From the NCBI GenBank assembly GCA_900317515.1, contig ONHA01000005.1:1-64000 (forward strand): DNA of 64,000 nt. The letters run 5' to 3'. Below are positions 42,532-50,160 of this stretch, in pieces. Every line of letters starts with the position of its first letter. The stretch's first letter is position 1. The notes under the pieces were generated by a model. The model had not been told where the DNA came from and did not search any database. It saw only the letters and a list, made by a program, of their open reading frames with translations. The DNA comes from an uncultured Eubacteriales bacterium (lineage in GTDB: Bacteria > Bacillota > Clostridia > Lachnospirales > Lachnospiraceae). The translations under genes and the position numbers were made by a program.

Positions 42532-43608
42532 TCAGCTCTCGTCTGTGTCTGCATTTCCGAGAAGCTGGGCTTCAAGTTTCCTGTAATCGTAGGAGCGCTG
42601 CTCAAAATTGTAGAAATTGCCGGCAGGCTTTTTCCGGGGCCTCTGGGCAGCAGGCGTGTTTTCATTTTTCTTTCTGTCCGATGATGCCTCGCGAAGGCTG
42701 TCCAGGCGGGCGATCTCCTCGAGCGTCTTTGCACCGTCACGATGCCAGCCGGCGATGATCCCGTCCGTGTAGGTCAGCGACGGCGAAGAAGTGCGGAGCA
42801 CGGCCCGGCGGCATGCCTCGAGGACCACCTCCTCCGGGAACTCCCAGGTCTTCATCCACTTGTCGATCATCGTGATGTCGGCGGTCGTGAGCGCGCGGTT
42901 CGTGATGCCGAGCGCCTTTAAGACTGCATAGTACTCGCGGCGGTTGTTCGTGACGAAATCCCGGGCGGCCTCCACCGAGCGGATCCCCTCCGCGTCCCAG
43001 GCGAGGGCGACCTTCTCGATGTAGCGGATGCTCTTGTGGCCGCGGCTGATGCAGTGCTCGAGCAGGAAGTCGATGAGGTCCGGCGGAAAATGAAGACCGT
43101 CGTAGAAATAGAGGAGCTTTTCAAGCTCGGTCTTCGTGAGCGGCCGGCCCATGTACTGCTCGGCGATGAAGAGAAACTCCTGCACATCCTCTTTCGACGA
43201 GAGCTCGCCGATGCGGCTCCTTGTGAGAGAGCCGGAAGGATTGGCCTCACCGGGCTTTATCTCGGTCTCCGCAGGCATCGCCTCTTCTTTGCGCGGTGCA
43301 CAGGCTGCCGGCCCGCAGAAATTCACGATCGTGATCCTTCCCGGCATACCGTCCTCACGGTAGTCGATCTGAAGGACGCCCGCCTCGTTCCAGTAGCGGA
43401 GAGCGCGCAGCACGTCGGTCTCCGTGCAGTTCATCCGGTCCGCGATCGCGGAGAGCGAGAGAGAAGTGCCGGCGCCCGATGAGCGCAGCAAATAGAGGTA
43501 GATCTTCACGAACTCCCCATTGGCTTTCGGCATATATTCATCAAGAAATATATTGGCAAGCACCGTCACATCCTGCGGCCAGCATGCCTGAACGGAAAAT
43601 GTTTCCAT
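42532..43608 (-). CDS. DnaD-domain primosome protein
   Basis: The 358-residue product begins with a winged-helix DnaD N-terminal-like domain (about 20-110, including LSLSAIADRMNCTETDVLRALRYWNEAGV) and carries two DnaB_2/DnaD C-terminal repeats (about 140-215 and 225-300; the second ends YTDGIIAGWHRDGAKT). These proteins remodel DNA and help load the helicase. It leads an operon with the loader ATPase and PRPP synthetase. Two DnaA-box-like sequences lie in the 150 bases upstream of the start. Confidence 0.87.
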   Translation of the reverse strand: METFSVQACWPQDVTVLANIFLDEYMPKANGEFVKIYLYLLRSSGAGTSLSLSAIADRMNCTETDVLRALRYWNEAGVLQIDYREDGMPGRITIVNFCGPAACAPRKEEAMPAETEIKPGEANPSGSLTRSRIGELSSKEDVQEFLFIAEQYMGRPLTKTELEKLLYFYDGLHFPPDLIDFLLEHCISRGHKSIRYIEKVALAWDAEGIRSVEAARDFVTNNRREYYAVLKALGITNRALTTADITMIDKWMKTWEFPEEVVLEACRRAVLRTSSPSLTYTDGIIAGWHRDGAKTLEEIARLDSLREASSDRKKNENTPAAQRPRKKPAGNFYNFEQRSYDYRKLEAQLLGNADTDES

Positions 43609-43711
43609 AAGATCCTCACTTCATTTACGCGGCTTTGCCGCATCAATCCATTGTATCTTATCATATTCCGGCCGGGATGCATCCACAAAATAATCCACGA
43701 TGCCGTCGTGG

Positions 43712-43738
43712 TTATGCACATTCGGGCATTGTGGATAT
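43712..43738. promoter_or_regulatory. Pair of DnaA-box-like sequences upstream of the primosome operon
   Basis: TTATGCACA (43712-43720) fits TTATNCACA, and TGTGGATAT (43730-43738) is one base from the reverse box. Further partial boxes (ATCCACA at 43681, AATCCACG at 43692) flank them. Function is inferred only. Confidence 0.4.
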
Positions 43739-43759
43739 TGGGGATTTCGTGGACAGATT

Positions 43760-45136
43760 TTAAGAAAGCAAGGCGGGACCGATGTTTGTGACATCGCCCG
43801 CACCCATAGTTATCAACAAATCATTGTCGACACAGGATTTTCGTACAAATTGCTCAATTTTTTCGAAACTGTCGAAGTAGTATGCATCGGTGCCCAGCTT
43901 CGCGATCGCATCGGCCACATCTTTGGAGGAAATGCCGTAGATATCGTCCTCCCTGGCCGCATAGATGTCCGCAAGGATCACGTGGTCCGCATGGGAGAGA
44001 GCCTCCGCAAATTCCGGCAGAAGGGCCTTGGTGCGGGTGTAGGTGTGGGGCTGGAAGATCACCCAGAGCTCCCGGTGGGGGTAAGCCTTGGCCGCCCGGA
44101 TCGTGGCAGCGATCTCTGTCGGGTGGTGGGCATAGTCATCGATAACGGTGGTGCCGTTCATTTTTCCCTTGATCTCGAAACGGCGGTCGACGCCGGAGAA
44201 ACCGAGGAGACCCTGCGCGATGGTCTCCGGGGAGAGGCCCAGGACACGGCCCATCGCGATGGAAGAGAGCGCGTTCGAGACATTGTGGATGCCGGGGACA
44301 CGGAGCGTGAAGGTGCCGAGCGTCTCACCGAACTCGGTGCAGGTGAACGTGGCGCAGCCCAGATCATCGAAGGTGATGTCGGAAGCCATGTAATCGGCAA
44401 TCGAATTAAGGCCGGTCGTAAGGATCCGGCAGGTGACACCCTTTATGATCTCCGAAAACTTCTGCGTATCCCGGTTTACGATGAGGACCCCGTCCGGGGC
44501 GGTGTTTTTCGCAAAACGGTTGAAGGAAGACGCGATATCGTCAAGGTCCTTGAAGAAATCCAGATGGTCGGCGTCCACGTTCAGAATGACGCTGATCCGC
44601 GGGCGGAGCTCAAGGAAGCTGTTTGTGTACTCGCAGGCCTCCGCGAGGAAGTTCTCGGTCTTGCCGACGCGGATGTTGCCCCCGATCGAGGGCAGGATGC
44701 CGCCGACGGAGACCGTCGGGTCGAGCCCGCCGGCGAGCATGATCATGGCGTCCATGCCGGTCGTCGTGGTCTTGCCGTGGGTGCCGGCGACCGCGACGGA
44801 GACAGGGTAGTTGTCCATGACCTCGCCGAGAAGCTCCGCCCGGGTGAGGAGCGGAAGACCTGCCTCCTTCGCTGCGCGAAGCTCCGGGTTATTGTCATGA
44901 ATGGCGGCCGTGTAGACGACGGCGTCGATGCCGGGGGTGATATTTTCCGCCTTCTGGCCGATCGCGATGTCCGCTCCGAGTGAGCGGAGACGGGCGATAA
45001 GAGGGGAGTCACCGGCGTCCGAACCGGATACGGTGAAGCCCGCGCCGAGAAGAACCTCCGCAAGGCCGCTCATGCTGATGCCGCCTATGCCGATGAAATG
45101 AATATGTTCCGGTTTATCGAAATCAATGCGATACAT
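43760..45136 (-). CDS. murC: UDP-N-acetylmuramate--L-alanine ligase
   Basis: The 458-residue product has the MurC order: N-terminal UDP-binding fold with HFIGIGGISMSGLAEVL (about 12-28), ATP loop GTHGKTTTTGM (about 116), central-domain ILNVDADHLDFF and C-terminal YAHHPTEI. It adds L-alanine to UDP-MurNAc in the cytosol, the first peptide step of peptidoglycan synthesis. It is a single gene with its own promoter at 45205-45233 on this strand and stands apart from other mur genes. Confidence 0.96.
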   Translation of the reverse strand: MYRIDFDKPEHIHFIGIGGISMSGLAEVLLGAGFTVSGSDAGDSPLIARLRSLGADIAIGQKAENITPGIDAVVYTAAIHDNNPELRAAKEAGLPLLTRAELLGEVMDNYPVSVAVAGTHGKTTTTGMDAMIMLAGGLDPTVSVGGILPSIGGNIRVGKTENFLAEACEYTNSFLELRPRISVILNVDADHLDFFKDLDDIASSFNRFAKNTAPDGVLIVNRDTQKFSEIIKGVTCRILTTGLNSIADYMASDITFDDLGCATFTCTEFGETLGTFTLRVPGIHNVSNALSSIAMGRVLGLSPETIAQGLLGFSGVDRRFEIKGKMNGTTVIDDYAHHPTEIAATIRAAKAYPHRELWVIFQPHTYTRTKALLPEFAEALSHADHVILADIYAAREDDIYGISSKDVADAIAKLGTDAYYFDSFEKIEQFVRKSCVDNDLLITMGAGDVTNIGPALLS

Positions 45137-45204
45137 TTAGAACGCTCCTTTATATATAGGAAAGAAAGCAGACGCTTCCGAAATATTCCCGTAGTATAAA
45201 CACC

Positions 45205-45233
45205 ATTATAGGACGCTGCGCTATAAAAAGCAA
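45205..45233 (-). promoter_or_regulatory. murC promoter
   Basis: On the minus strand TTGCTT, 17 bases and TATAAT, about 70 bases before the start codon. Confidence 0.75.
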
Positions 45234-45303
45234 ATGAAAATGGGCTTTTTTGGAAAGCCGGTAAAAAATTCAAAAGTTGTTTCGAGAAAAATACAATTTC
45301 TGG

Positions 45304-45331
45304 TTGCGAATAACAATTCTTGTGCTATAAT
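45304..45331 (+). promoter_or_regulatory. spoVG promoter
   Basis: TTGCGA, 16 bases, TATAAT preceded by TGTGC. It gives a leader of about 205 bases. Confidence 0.7.
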
Positions 45332-45337
45332 GCAAAT

Positions 45338-45542
45338 ACGTGAAATTTTACATCTTGGTTTCTTAAGCAAGACCGGGCTTACAGGTCTTGAAAGCACATT
45401 GATAATTTTATTGTTGTGTTGTCAGATGCAGAGTGCAAATCTCATATGCATATTCTGCAAAAGACCAGTTGGCCGCTGTCGGAGAGAGGAAGTGAATAGA
45501 TTCCTGCGTTGACAAATTTGTGGATACGGGAAAGGGGTAGTT
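45338..45542 (+). other. Long 5' leader of spoVG
   Basis: No gene is visible in these 205 bases. A hairpin CAAGACC/GGTCTTG spans about 45369-45391. The sequence is AT-rich and ends in GGAAAGGGG before the start codon. I see no known riboswitch pattern. Confidence 0.4.
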
Positions 45543-45845
45543 ATGAATATCACAGATGTCAGAGTCAGAAAAGTAACAAAAGACGGGAAAATGAAGGCGG
45601 TTATTTCGATCACGATCGATGACGAGTTTGTCGTTCACGACATCAAGGTCATCGAAGGTGAGAAAGGTCTCTTCATTGCGATGCCGAGCCGCAAAGCTGC
45701 CGATGGGGAATACAGAGATATTGCCCATCCGATCAACTCAGCGACGAGAAATGAGATCCAGAGCATCATCTTAAGAAAATACGAGGAGATGATTGCCCAG
45801 GAAGAAGCAGAAGCAGAGATTGCTTCCGAGGAGGATTATATCTGA
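45543..45845 (+). CDS. spoVG: SpoVG, RNA-binding regulatory protein
   Basis: The 100-residue product matches SpoVG throughout: [11 protein letters not shown] at the start, [29 protein letters not shown] in the middle (about 24-52), then [17 protein letters not shown]. SpoVG is a small RNA/DNA-binding regulator that affects septation, sporulation and envelope genes in Firmicutes. It is monocistronic. The IS element has landed 72 bases after its stop, and no obvious terminator remains between them except the one inside the IS. Confidence 0.95.
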   Translation: MNITDVRVRKVTKDGKMKAVISITIDDEFVVHDIKVIEGEKGLFIAMPSRKAADGEYRDIAHPINSATRNEIQSIILRKYEEMIAQEEAEAEIASEEDYI

Positions 45846-45948
45846 CGATAATTCCTCATAGTTTTAATCGACCCCATGTTGCTCAAATCCGACTGCTAGA
45901 ATATTATGTGTGAAAATAAAGGGGCTGTAAAAAAACTCCCCTAAAAAG

Positions 45949-45983
45949 AAAAACCTCAGAGGTTAAAACCTCTGAGGTTTTTT
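45949..45983 (+). terminator. Terminator in the left end of the IS
   Basis: AACCTCAGAGGTT and AACCTCTGAGGTT (13 bp, two-base loop) followed by T. It would block outside transcription from entering the transposase gene. Confidence 0.85.
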
Positions 45984-45996
45984 GGTATAATAAGTT

Positions 45997-47583
45997 ATGC
46001 GACTAACAAATAATACCAAAATCAATTATACAACACGTCAGCTGAAATTACCATTAAATATTGAAAAGCTGATCGATATTTCTGATCCGGTATATACTTT
46101 CTGTGAAGTGATGGATCACATCGACCTATCAGGATATTTTGTAGAGAAGGGATACAAAACAGGTCGCCCCGGATGTGATAAGCTGAAACTCCTCAAAGTT
46201 GTACTTTTTTCTTTCATGGAGCACGGTATCTGTTCCCTGCGCAGGATCGAGAAGCTGTGCCGGAACGATATCCGGTATATCTACCTCCTAGATGACATGG
46301 AGGCTCCTTCCTTTGCGACCTTCGGGAACTTCATCCGTGAGGAACTGACGGATCCCATCGAGGACATCTTCCTGAAAATAAATGAATACATCTTCGCGGA
46401 AGACCACGTCGACCTCGACCATGCGTACATTGACGGGACCAAGATCGAGGCCAACGCGAACCGCTACACCTGGGTCTGGAAGAAGTCCTGCGAAAAGAAC
46501 CGCGGGAAGGTCTTCGCGAAGATATCCGGGCTGATCGATTCCATCAACAGCGACTTACTGGGATTCCAGGGGCTGAAGCTGGAGAAACGCGATGAATACG
46601 CGGTCGAATACGTGGAGAAGATGCTGGAAGGCCTCCGGACGGCCTGCGGCCTGAATCCCGCAACATTTGTCCACGGAAGCGGCCACCGCAAGAGCAGGGA
46701 GCAGCGGCAGTATGAGGAACTGTCTGCCTGCCTTGACCGCCTGAAGACATACGCGGAAAGGATCTCGATATGCGGCGAGGGCAGGAACAGTTACTCAAAG
46801 ACGGATCATGACGCGACGTTCATGCGCCTGAAACGGGACTATATGGGGAATGACCAGCTTCTCCCGGCTTACAACCTGCAGGCTGCTGTCTGTGACGAGT
46901 ACATCGCGGCCCTGGACGTAAAGGCCTACGCATCCGATATGGACTGTTTCGTCCCGCTCATGGAGAAGTTCAACCGGATCTATGGGCATTATCCGAAGTA
47001 TCCGGTCGCGGATGCCGGTTACGGTTCCTACAACAACTACCTCTATTGTGAAGAGCATGGGATGGAGAAATACATGAAATTCACCATGTTCGAAAAGGAG
47101 ACAAAGAATAAACGTTATCAATCTGACCCGTACCGGGCAGTGAATTTCAGGAAAAACGGGGAAGGCGATCCGGTCTGCCCGAATGGGAGAAGGTTCATTT
47201 TCAAATATAACAAGCATGTACGAAACAACAGGTACGGCCGCACAGAGGAGATCTATGAATGCGAGGATTGCCGTGGGTGTACCCACAGGCAAGACTGCTG
47301 CCCGAAAACATCGAGCAACCGGACGATCCGGATGAACAGGGAACTGACGGCGATCCACCGGGAGGTGCTTGAGAACCTGGAGTCCGTCCACGGCGCTCTG
47401 CTGCGGATGAACCGCAGCATCCAGGCGGAGGGTGTTTTCGGGATCATCAAGTGGGACCGGTCCTATAAAAGGCTCTTCAGGAGAGGGGCAAAAGCTGTAA
47501 ATCTGGAGCTTACCCTGATTTCCTGCGGTTTTAACATTTATAAATACCACAACAAGAAGCATAAAAATGAAGAGACAGCATAA
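45997..47583 (+). CDS. IS1182-family transposase
   Basis: The 528-residue product has the IS1182 pattern: N-terminal helix-turn-helix region with FSFMEHGICSLRRIEKLCRNDIRY, then DLDHAYIDGTKIEANANRYTWVWKK with the first acidic residue, VADAGYGSYNNYLYCEEHG with the second, a cysteine cluster (YECEDCRGCTHRQDCC), and the C-terminal SIQAEGVFGIIKWDRSYKRLFRRG with the last glutamate. It appears intact. A TATAAT lies only five bases before the ATG and no ribosome binding site is present, so translation is leaderless or weak, a common brake on transposition. Confidence 0.95.
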   Translation: MRLTNNTKINYTTRQLKLPLNIEKLIDISDPVYTFCEVMDHIDLSGYFVEKGYKTGRPGCDKLKLLKVVLFSFMEHGICSLRRIEKLCRNDIRYIYLLDDMEAPSFATFGNFIREELTDPIEDIFLKINEYIFAEDHVDLDHAYIDGTKIEANANRYTWVWKKSCEKNRGKVFAKISGLIDSINSDLLGFQGLKLEKRDEYAVEYVEKMLEGLRTACGLNPATFVHGSGHRKSREQRQYEELSACLDRLKTYAERISICGEGRNSYSKTDHDATFMRLKRDYMGNDQLLPAYNLQAAVCDEYIAALDVKAYASDMDCFVPLMEKFNRIYGHYPKYPVADAGYGSYNNYLYCEEHGMEKYMKFTMFEKETKNKRYQSDPYRAVNFRKNGEGDPVCPNGRRFIFKYNKHVRNNRYGRTEEIYECEDCRGCTHRQDCCPKTSSNRTIRMNRELTAIHREVLENLESVHGALLRMNRSIQAEGVFGIIKWDRSYKRLFRRGAKAVNLELTLISCGFNIYKYHNKKHKNEETA

Positions 47584-47676
47584 ATGAGATGGTTATCCAC
47601 AATGGCCCTGGTTTAGTGTGCTCATTTTTTGGCTAAACAGAGTACACTTCTGACAATTACGATGGGTAAGCAAAAA

Positions 47677-47715
47677 GCAGCCGGCTTTGCGTTTCTGCAA
47701 AGCCGGCTGACTTTT
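47677..47715 (+). terminator. Hairpin at the right end of the IS
   Basis: AGCCGGCTTTGC pairs with GCAAAGCCGGCT around a six-base loop; the following T-tract is short. Confidence 0.65.
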
Positions 47716-47830
47716 ACTCATGGGCTTTTTTTACAGCCCCTTTGTTTTTGTGCACTCTGAATGAAAAGACCTCCCCTGCGCCGTGAATTTTTATGGTCTC
47801 ATTACGGAAAATATAAAAAATATATGAAAT

Positions 47831-47847
47831 ATTACACAAATGTTACA
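47831..47847 (-). promoter_or_regulatory. WalR-type box upstream of the 3D-domain hydrolase gene
   Basis: Read on the minus strand: TGTAAC, five bases, TGTAAT, an exact fit to TGTWAH-N5-TGTWAH. It ends about 40 bases before the -10 region at 47888. Confidence 0.7.
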
Positions 47848-47884
47848 GATTTTGAAAAAATCACTTCATTTTCTTAATAAAGCA

Positions 47885-47893
47885 TGTTATAAT
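47885..47893 (+). promoter_or_regulatory. Extended -10 for the 3D-domain gene
   Basis: TGTTATAAT is an extended -10. The -35 is poor (TTCATT at 47865), which suits an activator-dependent promoter. Confidence 0.6.
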
Positions 47894-47920
47894 CTGTTGC
47901 GGAAAGGAGAGGTACTCTTT

Positions 47921-49309
47921 ATGTTTTTTAAAAAACTGATATGTACACTTCTGGCCGCAGCGGTTATCACGGGTTCGGCTTTTCCGGTTTTCGGAGCGTC
48001 GGAAGGCACCGATGAGATCGCGGAGGCAGAAGTCAGGATCGCAGCCGCGGAGGCTGAGATCGCCGAGGCAGAGAGCGAAAAGGAAGCCGCTCAGTCAGAT
48101 GCCCAGGCGACAGCAGACCGTATCAGCGTCCTTAAAAACGAACAGACCGCTCTGCAGGCTTATCTGGACCAGCTTAACGCGGAACTGGTTGCACTCGATC
48201 AGTCACTCACCAAGATTGAGAGCGAGATGGAAACCAAGGAAACCGAGATCGAGATGAGCAAGGCCGCCGTTGAGCGCGCCAGGATCGAGGAGCAGAACCA
48301 GTACGAGGAGATGAAGAAGCGCATCCAGTATATGTACGAGCGCAGTTCTTCCGATTATCTCGTTTCTCTCTTGAATTCCGGCACGGTGAGAGAGTTCCTG
48401 AACCGGGCGGATCATTTCCAGGAGGTCAACAACTATGACCGCGGCCGCCTGGCGGATTATCAGGAAGCCAGACAGATCGTCATGAGACAGCAGGAGGCGC
48501 TCGAGAAGGAGGAAGCCAGCCTGGAGGTCCTGAAGTCCGAGTATGAGACGAAGCAGGCCGAGGTTGAGAACCTTGCGAGCACGACCGGCGCGAAGATCAC
48601 CGAGTTCACGCAGAATATTTCAAATGAAGAACTCACGCTCTCGAATCTTCAGCAGAAAATCACATCCCAGACTTCACTGCTCGAGAATCTGACCGAAAAG
48701 CTTGCCGACGCAAAGGCACGCAAGGAAGAGGAAGAGCGCAAGGCAGCCGAGGCAGCCCGCCTCGCGGCGGAGAAGGCAGCCGAGGAGGCCCGCCTCGCAG
48801 CGGAGAGGGAAGCTGAGGAAGCCCGTCTTGCAGCAGAGAAAGTGGAAGCCGAGAAGAAAGCCGCCGAGGTCGCAAAGGCCGCCGAGGAGGCGAAGGCTCA
48901 GAAGGAGCAGGAGGAAGCCCTCGTAAGGATCGAGGAAGCCCAGAAAGCGGCGAGCGCCAGGATCGAGGCTGTTGAGCGCGATGCAGGTTCCTCTTCGGAC
49001 TACACCGTAAAGCTCCGCGACGATCAGCTCTCTTACCTCGGAACCTTCAAGCTGACAGCCTACTGCCCGTGCGCGCAGTGCTGCGGCTGGGAGAACGGCC
49101 CCACGGCGAGCGGCGTCTATCCGACGGCGGAGCACACGGTCGCGATGGCCGGCGTTCCCTTCGGAACCAAGCTGCTCATCAACGGCAGGATCTACACGGT
49201 TGAGGATCTCGGCACTCCGTACGGACATGCGGACATTTTCATGAATTCTCACGGAACATGCCTGCAGTTCGGCGTCGGCTATGCGGAAGTCTACCAGGTA
49301 TTCGAATAA
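47921..49309 (+). CDS. Secreted coiled-coil protein with C-terminal 3D domain (peptidoglycan hydrolase type)
   Basis: The ATG at 47921 follows GGAAAGGAGAGG; longer frames lack such a site and lie upstream of the promoter. The 462-residue product has a signal peptide (cleavage near VFGA-SE, about 26), a long coiled coil (about 30-235) like PcsB/CwlO-type hydrolases, a Lys/Ala/Glu-rich stretch (about 260-345), and a 3D domain (about 371-462) with FKLTAYCPCAQCC, the TASG turn and VEDLG/HADIFM aspartates. Such domains are lytic transglycosylase-like. The WalR box upstream indicates essential cell-wall regulation. Confidence 0.9.
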   Translation: MFFKKLICTLLAAAVITGSAFPVFGASEGTDEIAEAEVRIAAAEAEIAEAESEKEAAQSDAQATADRISVLKNEQTALQAYLDQLNAELVALDQSLTKIESEMETKETEIEMSKAAVERARIEEQNQYEEMKKRIQYMYERSSSDYLVSLLNSGTVREFLNRADHFQEVNNYDRGRLADYQEARQIVMRQQEALEKEEASLEVLKSEYETKQAEVENLASTTGAKITEFTQNISNEELTLSNLQQKITSQTSLLENLTEKLADAKARKEEEERKAAEAARLAAEKAAEEARLAAEREAEEARLAAEKVEAEKKAAEVAKAAEEAKAQKEQEEALVRIEEAQKAASARIEAVERDAGSSSDYTVKLRDDQLSYLGTFKLTAYCPCAQCCGWENGPTASGVYPTAEHTVAMAGVPFGTKLLINGRIYTVEDLGTPYGHADIFMNSHGTCLQFGVGYAEVYQVFE

Positions 49310-49325
49310 AATATGTGCATTTCGG

Positions 49326-49354
49326 AGAGACCGGCATGTGTTCGGTCTCTTTTG
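49326..49354 (+). terminator. Terminator of the 3D-domain gene
   Basis: AGAGACCG pairs with CGGTCTCT around nine bases, followed by T. Confidence 0.85.
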
Positions 49355-49379
49355 CTGTGAAAAATTTTTAATTTTGTGC

Positions 49380-49408
49380 TTGATTAGCGGGCGGGAGCGT
49401 GCTATACT
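49380..49408 (+). promoter_or_regulatory. tRNA-Val promoter
   Basis: TTGATT, 17 bases, TATACT; transcription would start at the first base of the tRNA or just before. Confidence 0.8.
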
Positions 49409-49415
49409 TCCTCTT

Positions 49416-49487
49416 GGACGATTAGCTCAATGGGAGAGCACTCGCTTCACGTGTGAGGGGTTACAGGTTCGAGCCCTGCATCGTCCA
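49416..49487 (+). tRNA. tRNA-Val (anticodon CAC)
   Basis: The sequence folds as a cloverleaf: acceptor GGACGAT/ATCGTCC (7 bp, perfect), D arm GCTC/GAGC, anticodon arm CTCGC/GTGAG with loop TTCACGT and anticodon CAC, T loop TTCGAGC, and discriminator A. One A-C mismatch closes the T stem. The CCA end is not encoded. It reads GUG codons. Confidence 0.93.
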
Positions 49488-49490
49488 CTA

Positions 49491-49524
49491 GGGCGCCGGT
49501 TGTTACGATCGGCGCCATTTCTTT
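49491..49524 (+). terminator. Terminator after tRNA-Val
   Basis: GGCGCCG and CGGCGCC pair around an 11-base loop, followed by a T-rich tract. Confidence 0.75.
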
Positions 49525-49552
49525 AAGTGATAAAGGACGGAGGGAACGTGTT

Positions 49553-50020
49553 ATGAAGATCGGTTTTGCAAGCGACCATGCCGGAATCGAGCTGAAGCTG
49601 GCGCTGATGGAACATCTTACGGCGCAGGGGCATACCTGCACGGACTACGGGAACTATGACCCGAATGACCGAAACGATGATTATCCGGTCTACGGACGCA
49701 AGGCGGCGGAAGCCGTGATGCGCGGCGAGGCGGATAAAGGCGTCATCATCTGCGGGACCGGCGTAGGCATCTCCCTGGCCGCCAACAAGGTTCCGGGAAT
49801 CCGGGCCGTCGTCTGCAGCGAGCCCTACAGCGCAAAGATGGCGCGCGCCCACAACAACGCGAACATGCTCGCTCTCGGAGCCCGCGTCGTGGGCCGTGAG
49901 CTGGCCAAGATGATCGCTGATACTTTCTTTACGACCGAGTTCGAGGGCGGAAGACATGCACGCCGGGTCGATATGATCACGGAGATCGAATCAGATTATC
50001 GGGGAATTTCCAAAGACTGA
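49553..50020 (+). CDS. rpiB: Ribose-5-phosphate isomerase B
   Basis: The 155-residue product matches the RpiB/LacAB family: MKIGFASDHAG with Asp8 and His9, DYPVYGRKAAEAV, the catalytic cysteine in IICGTGVGIS (Cys67), and ARAHNNANMLALGARVVG. It interconverts ribose-5-phosphate and ribulose-5-phosphate in the pentose phosphate pathway. The presence of the catalytic Cys and the RpiB-type spacing favour RpiB over an allose or galactose-6-phosphate isomerase. It stands alone between two terminators. Confidence 0.93.
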   Translation: MKIGFASDHAGIELKLALMEHLTAQGHTCTDYGNYDPNDRNDDYPVYGRKAAEAVMRGEADKGVIICGTGVGISLAANKVPGIRAVVCSEPYSAKMARAHNNANMLALGARVVGRELAKMIADTFFTTEFEGGRHARRVDMITEIESDYRGISKD

Positions 50021-50049
50021 GACAGTGAAGAGAGGAACGACAAATAAGA

Positions 50050-50086
50050 GGAAGTGTAGCCCGGGACGGTACACTTCCTTTTTTTT
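50050..50086 (+). terminator. Terminator of rpiB
   Basis: GGAAGTGTA pairs with TACACTTCC around 11 bases, followed by eight T. Confidence 0.9.
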
Positions 50087-50091
50087 GGAGA

Positions 50092-50120
50092 TTTAATTAT
50101 ATCTCTCCGGGTCTTATAAT
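50092..50120 (+). promoter_or_regulatory. Promoter of the radical SAM gene
   Basis: TTTAAT, 17 bases, TATAAT, about 40 bases before the start. Confidence 0.65.
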
Positions 50121-50160
50121 CGAAAAGTATTATGAAGAATTTTATCCAGGGAGGTTTTGT

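Larger units (their letters stand above)
45918..47743 (+). mobile_element. Complete IS1182-family insertion sequence
   Basis: An 18-bp sequence AAAGGGGCTGTAAAAAAA (45918-45935) is repeated exactly, inverted, at 47726-47743. Between them lie one transposase gene, a terminator before it and a hairpin after it. A convincing target duplication is not seen. It separates spoVG from the WalR-box cell-wall gene. Confidence 0.9.

Noticed and set aside
43609-43759. Possible replication origin
   Set aside because: Only two good DnaA-like boxes, no dnaA or dnaN beside them, and no AT-rich unwinding element.
47593-47601. Perfect DnaA box TTATCCACA near the right end of the IS
   Set aside because: Single site within a mobile element with no cluster or AT-rich unwinding region; probably chance.
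49416-49487. tRNA-Val as integration site of a genomic island
   Set aside because: No integrase and no repeat of the tRNA 3' end was seen nearby.
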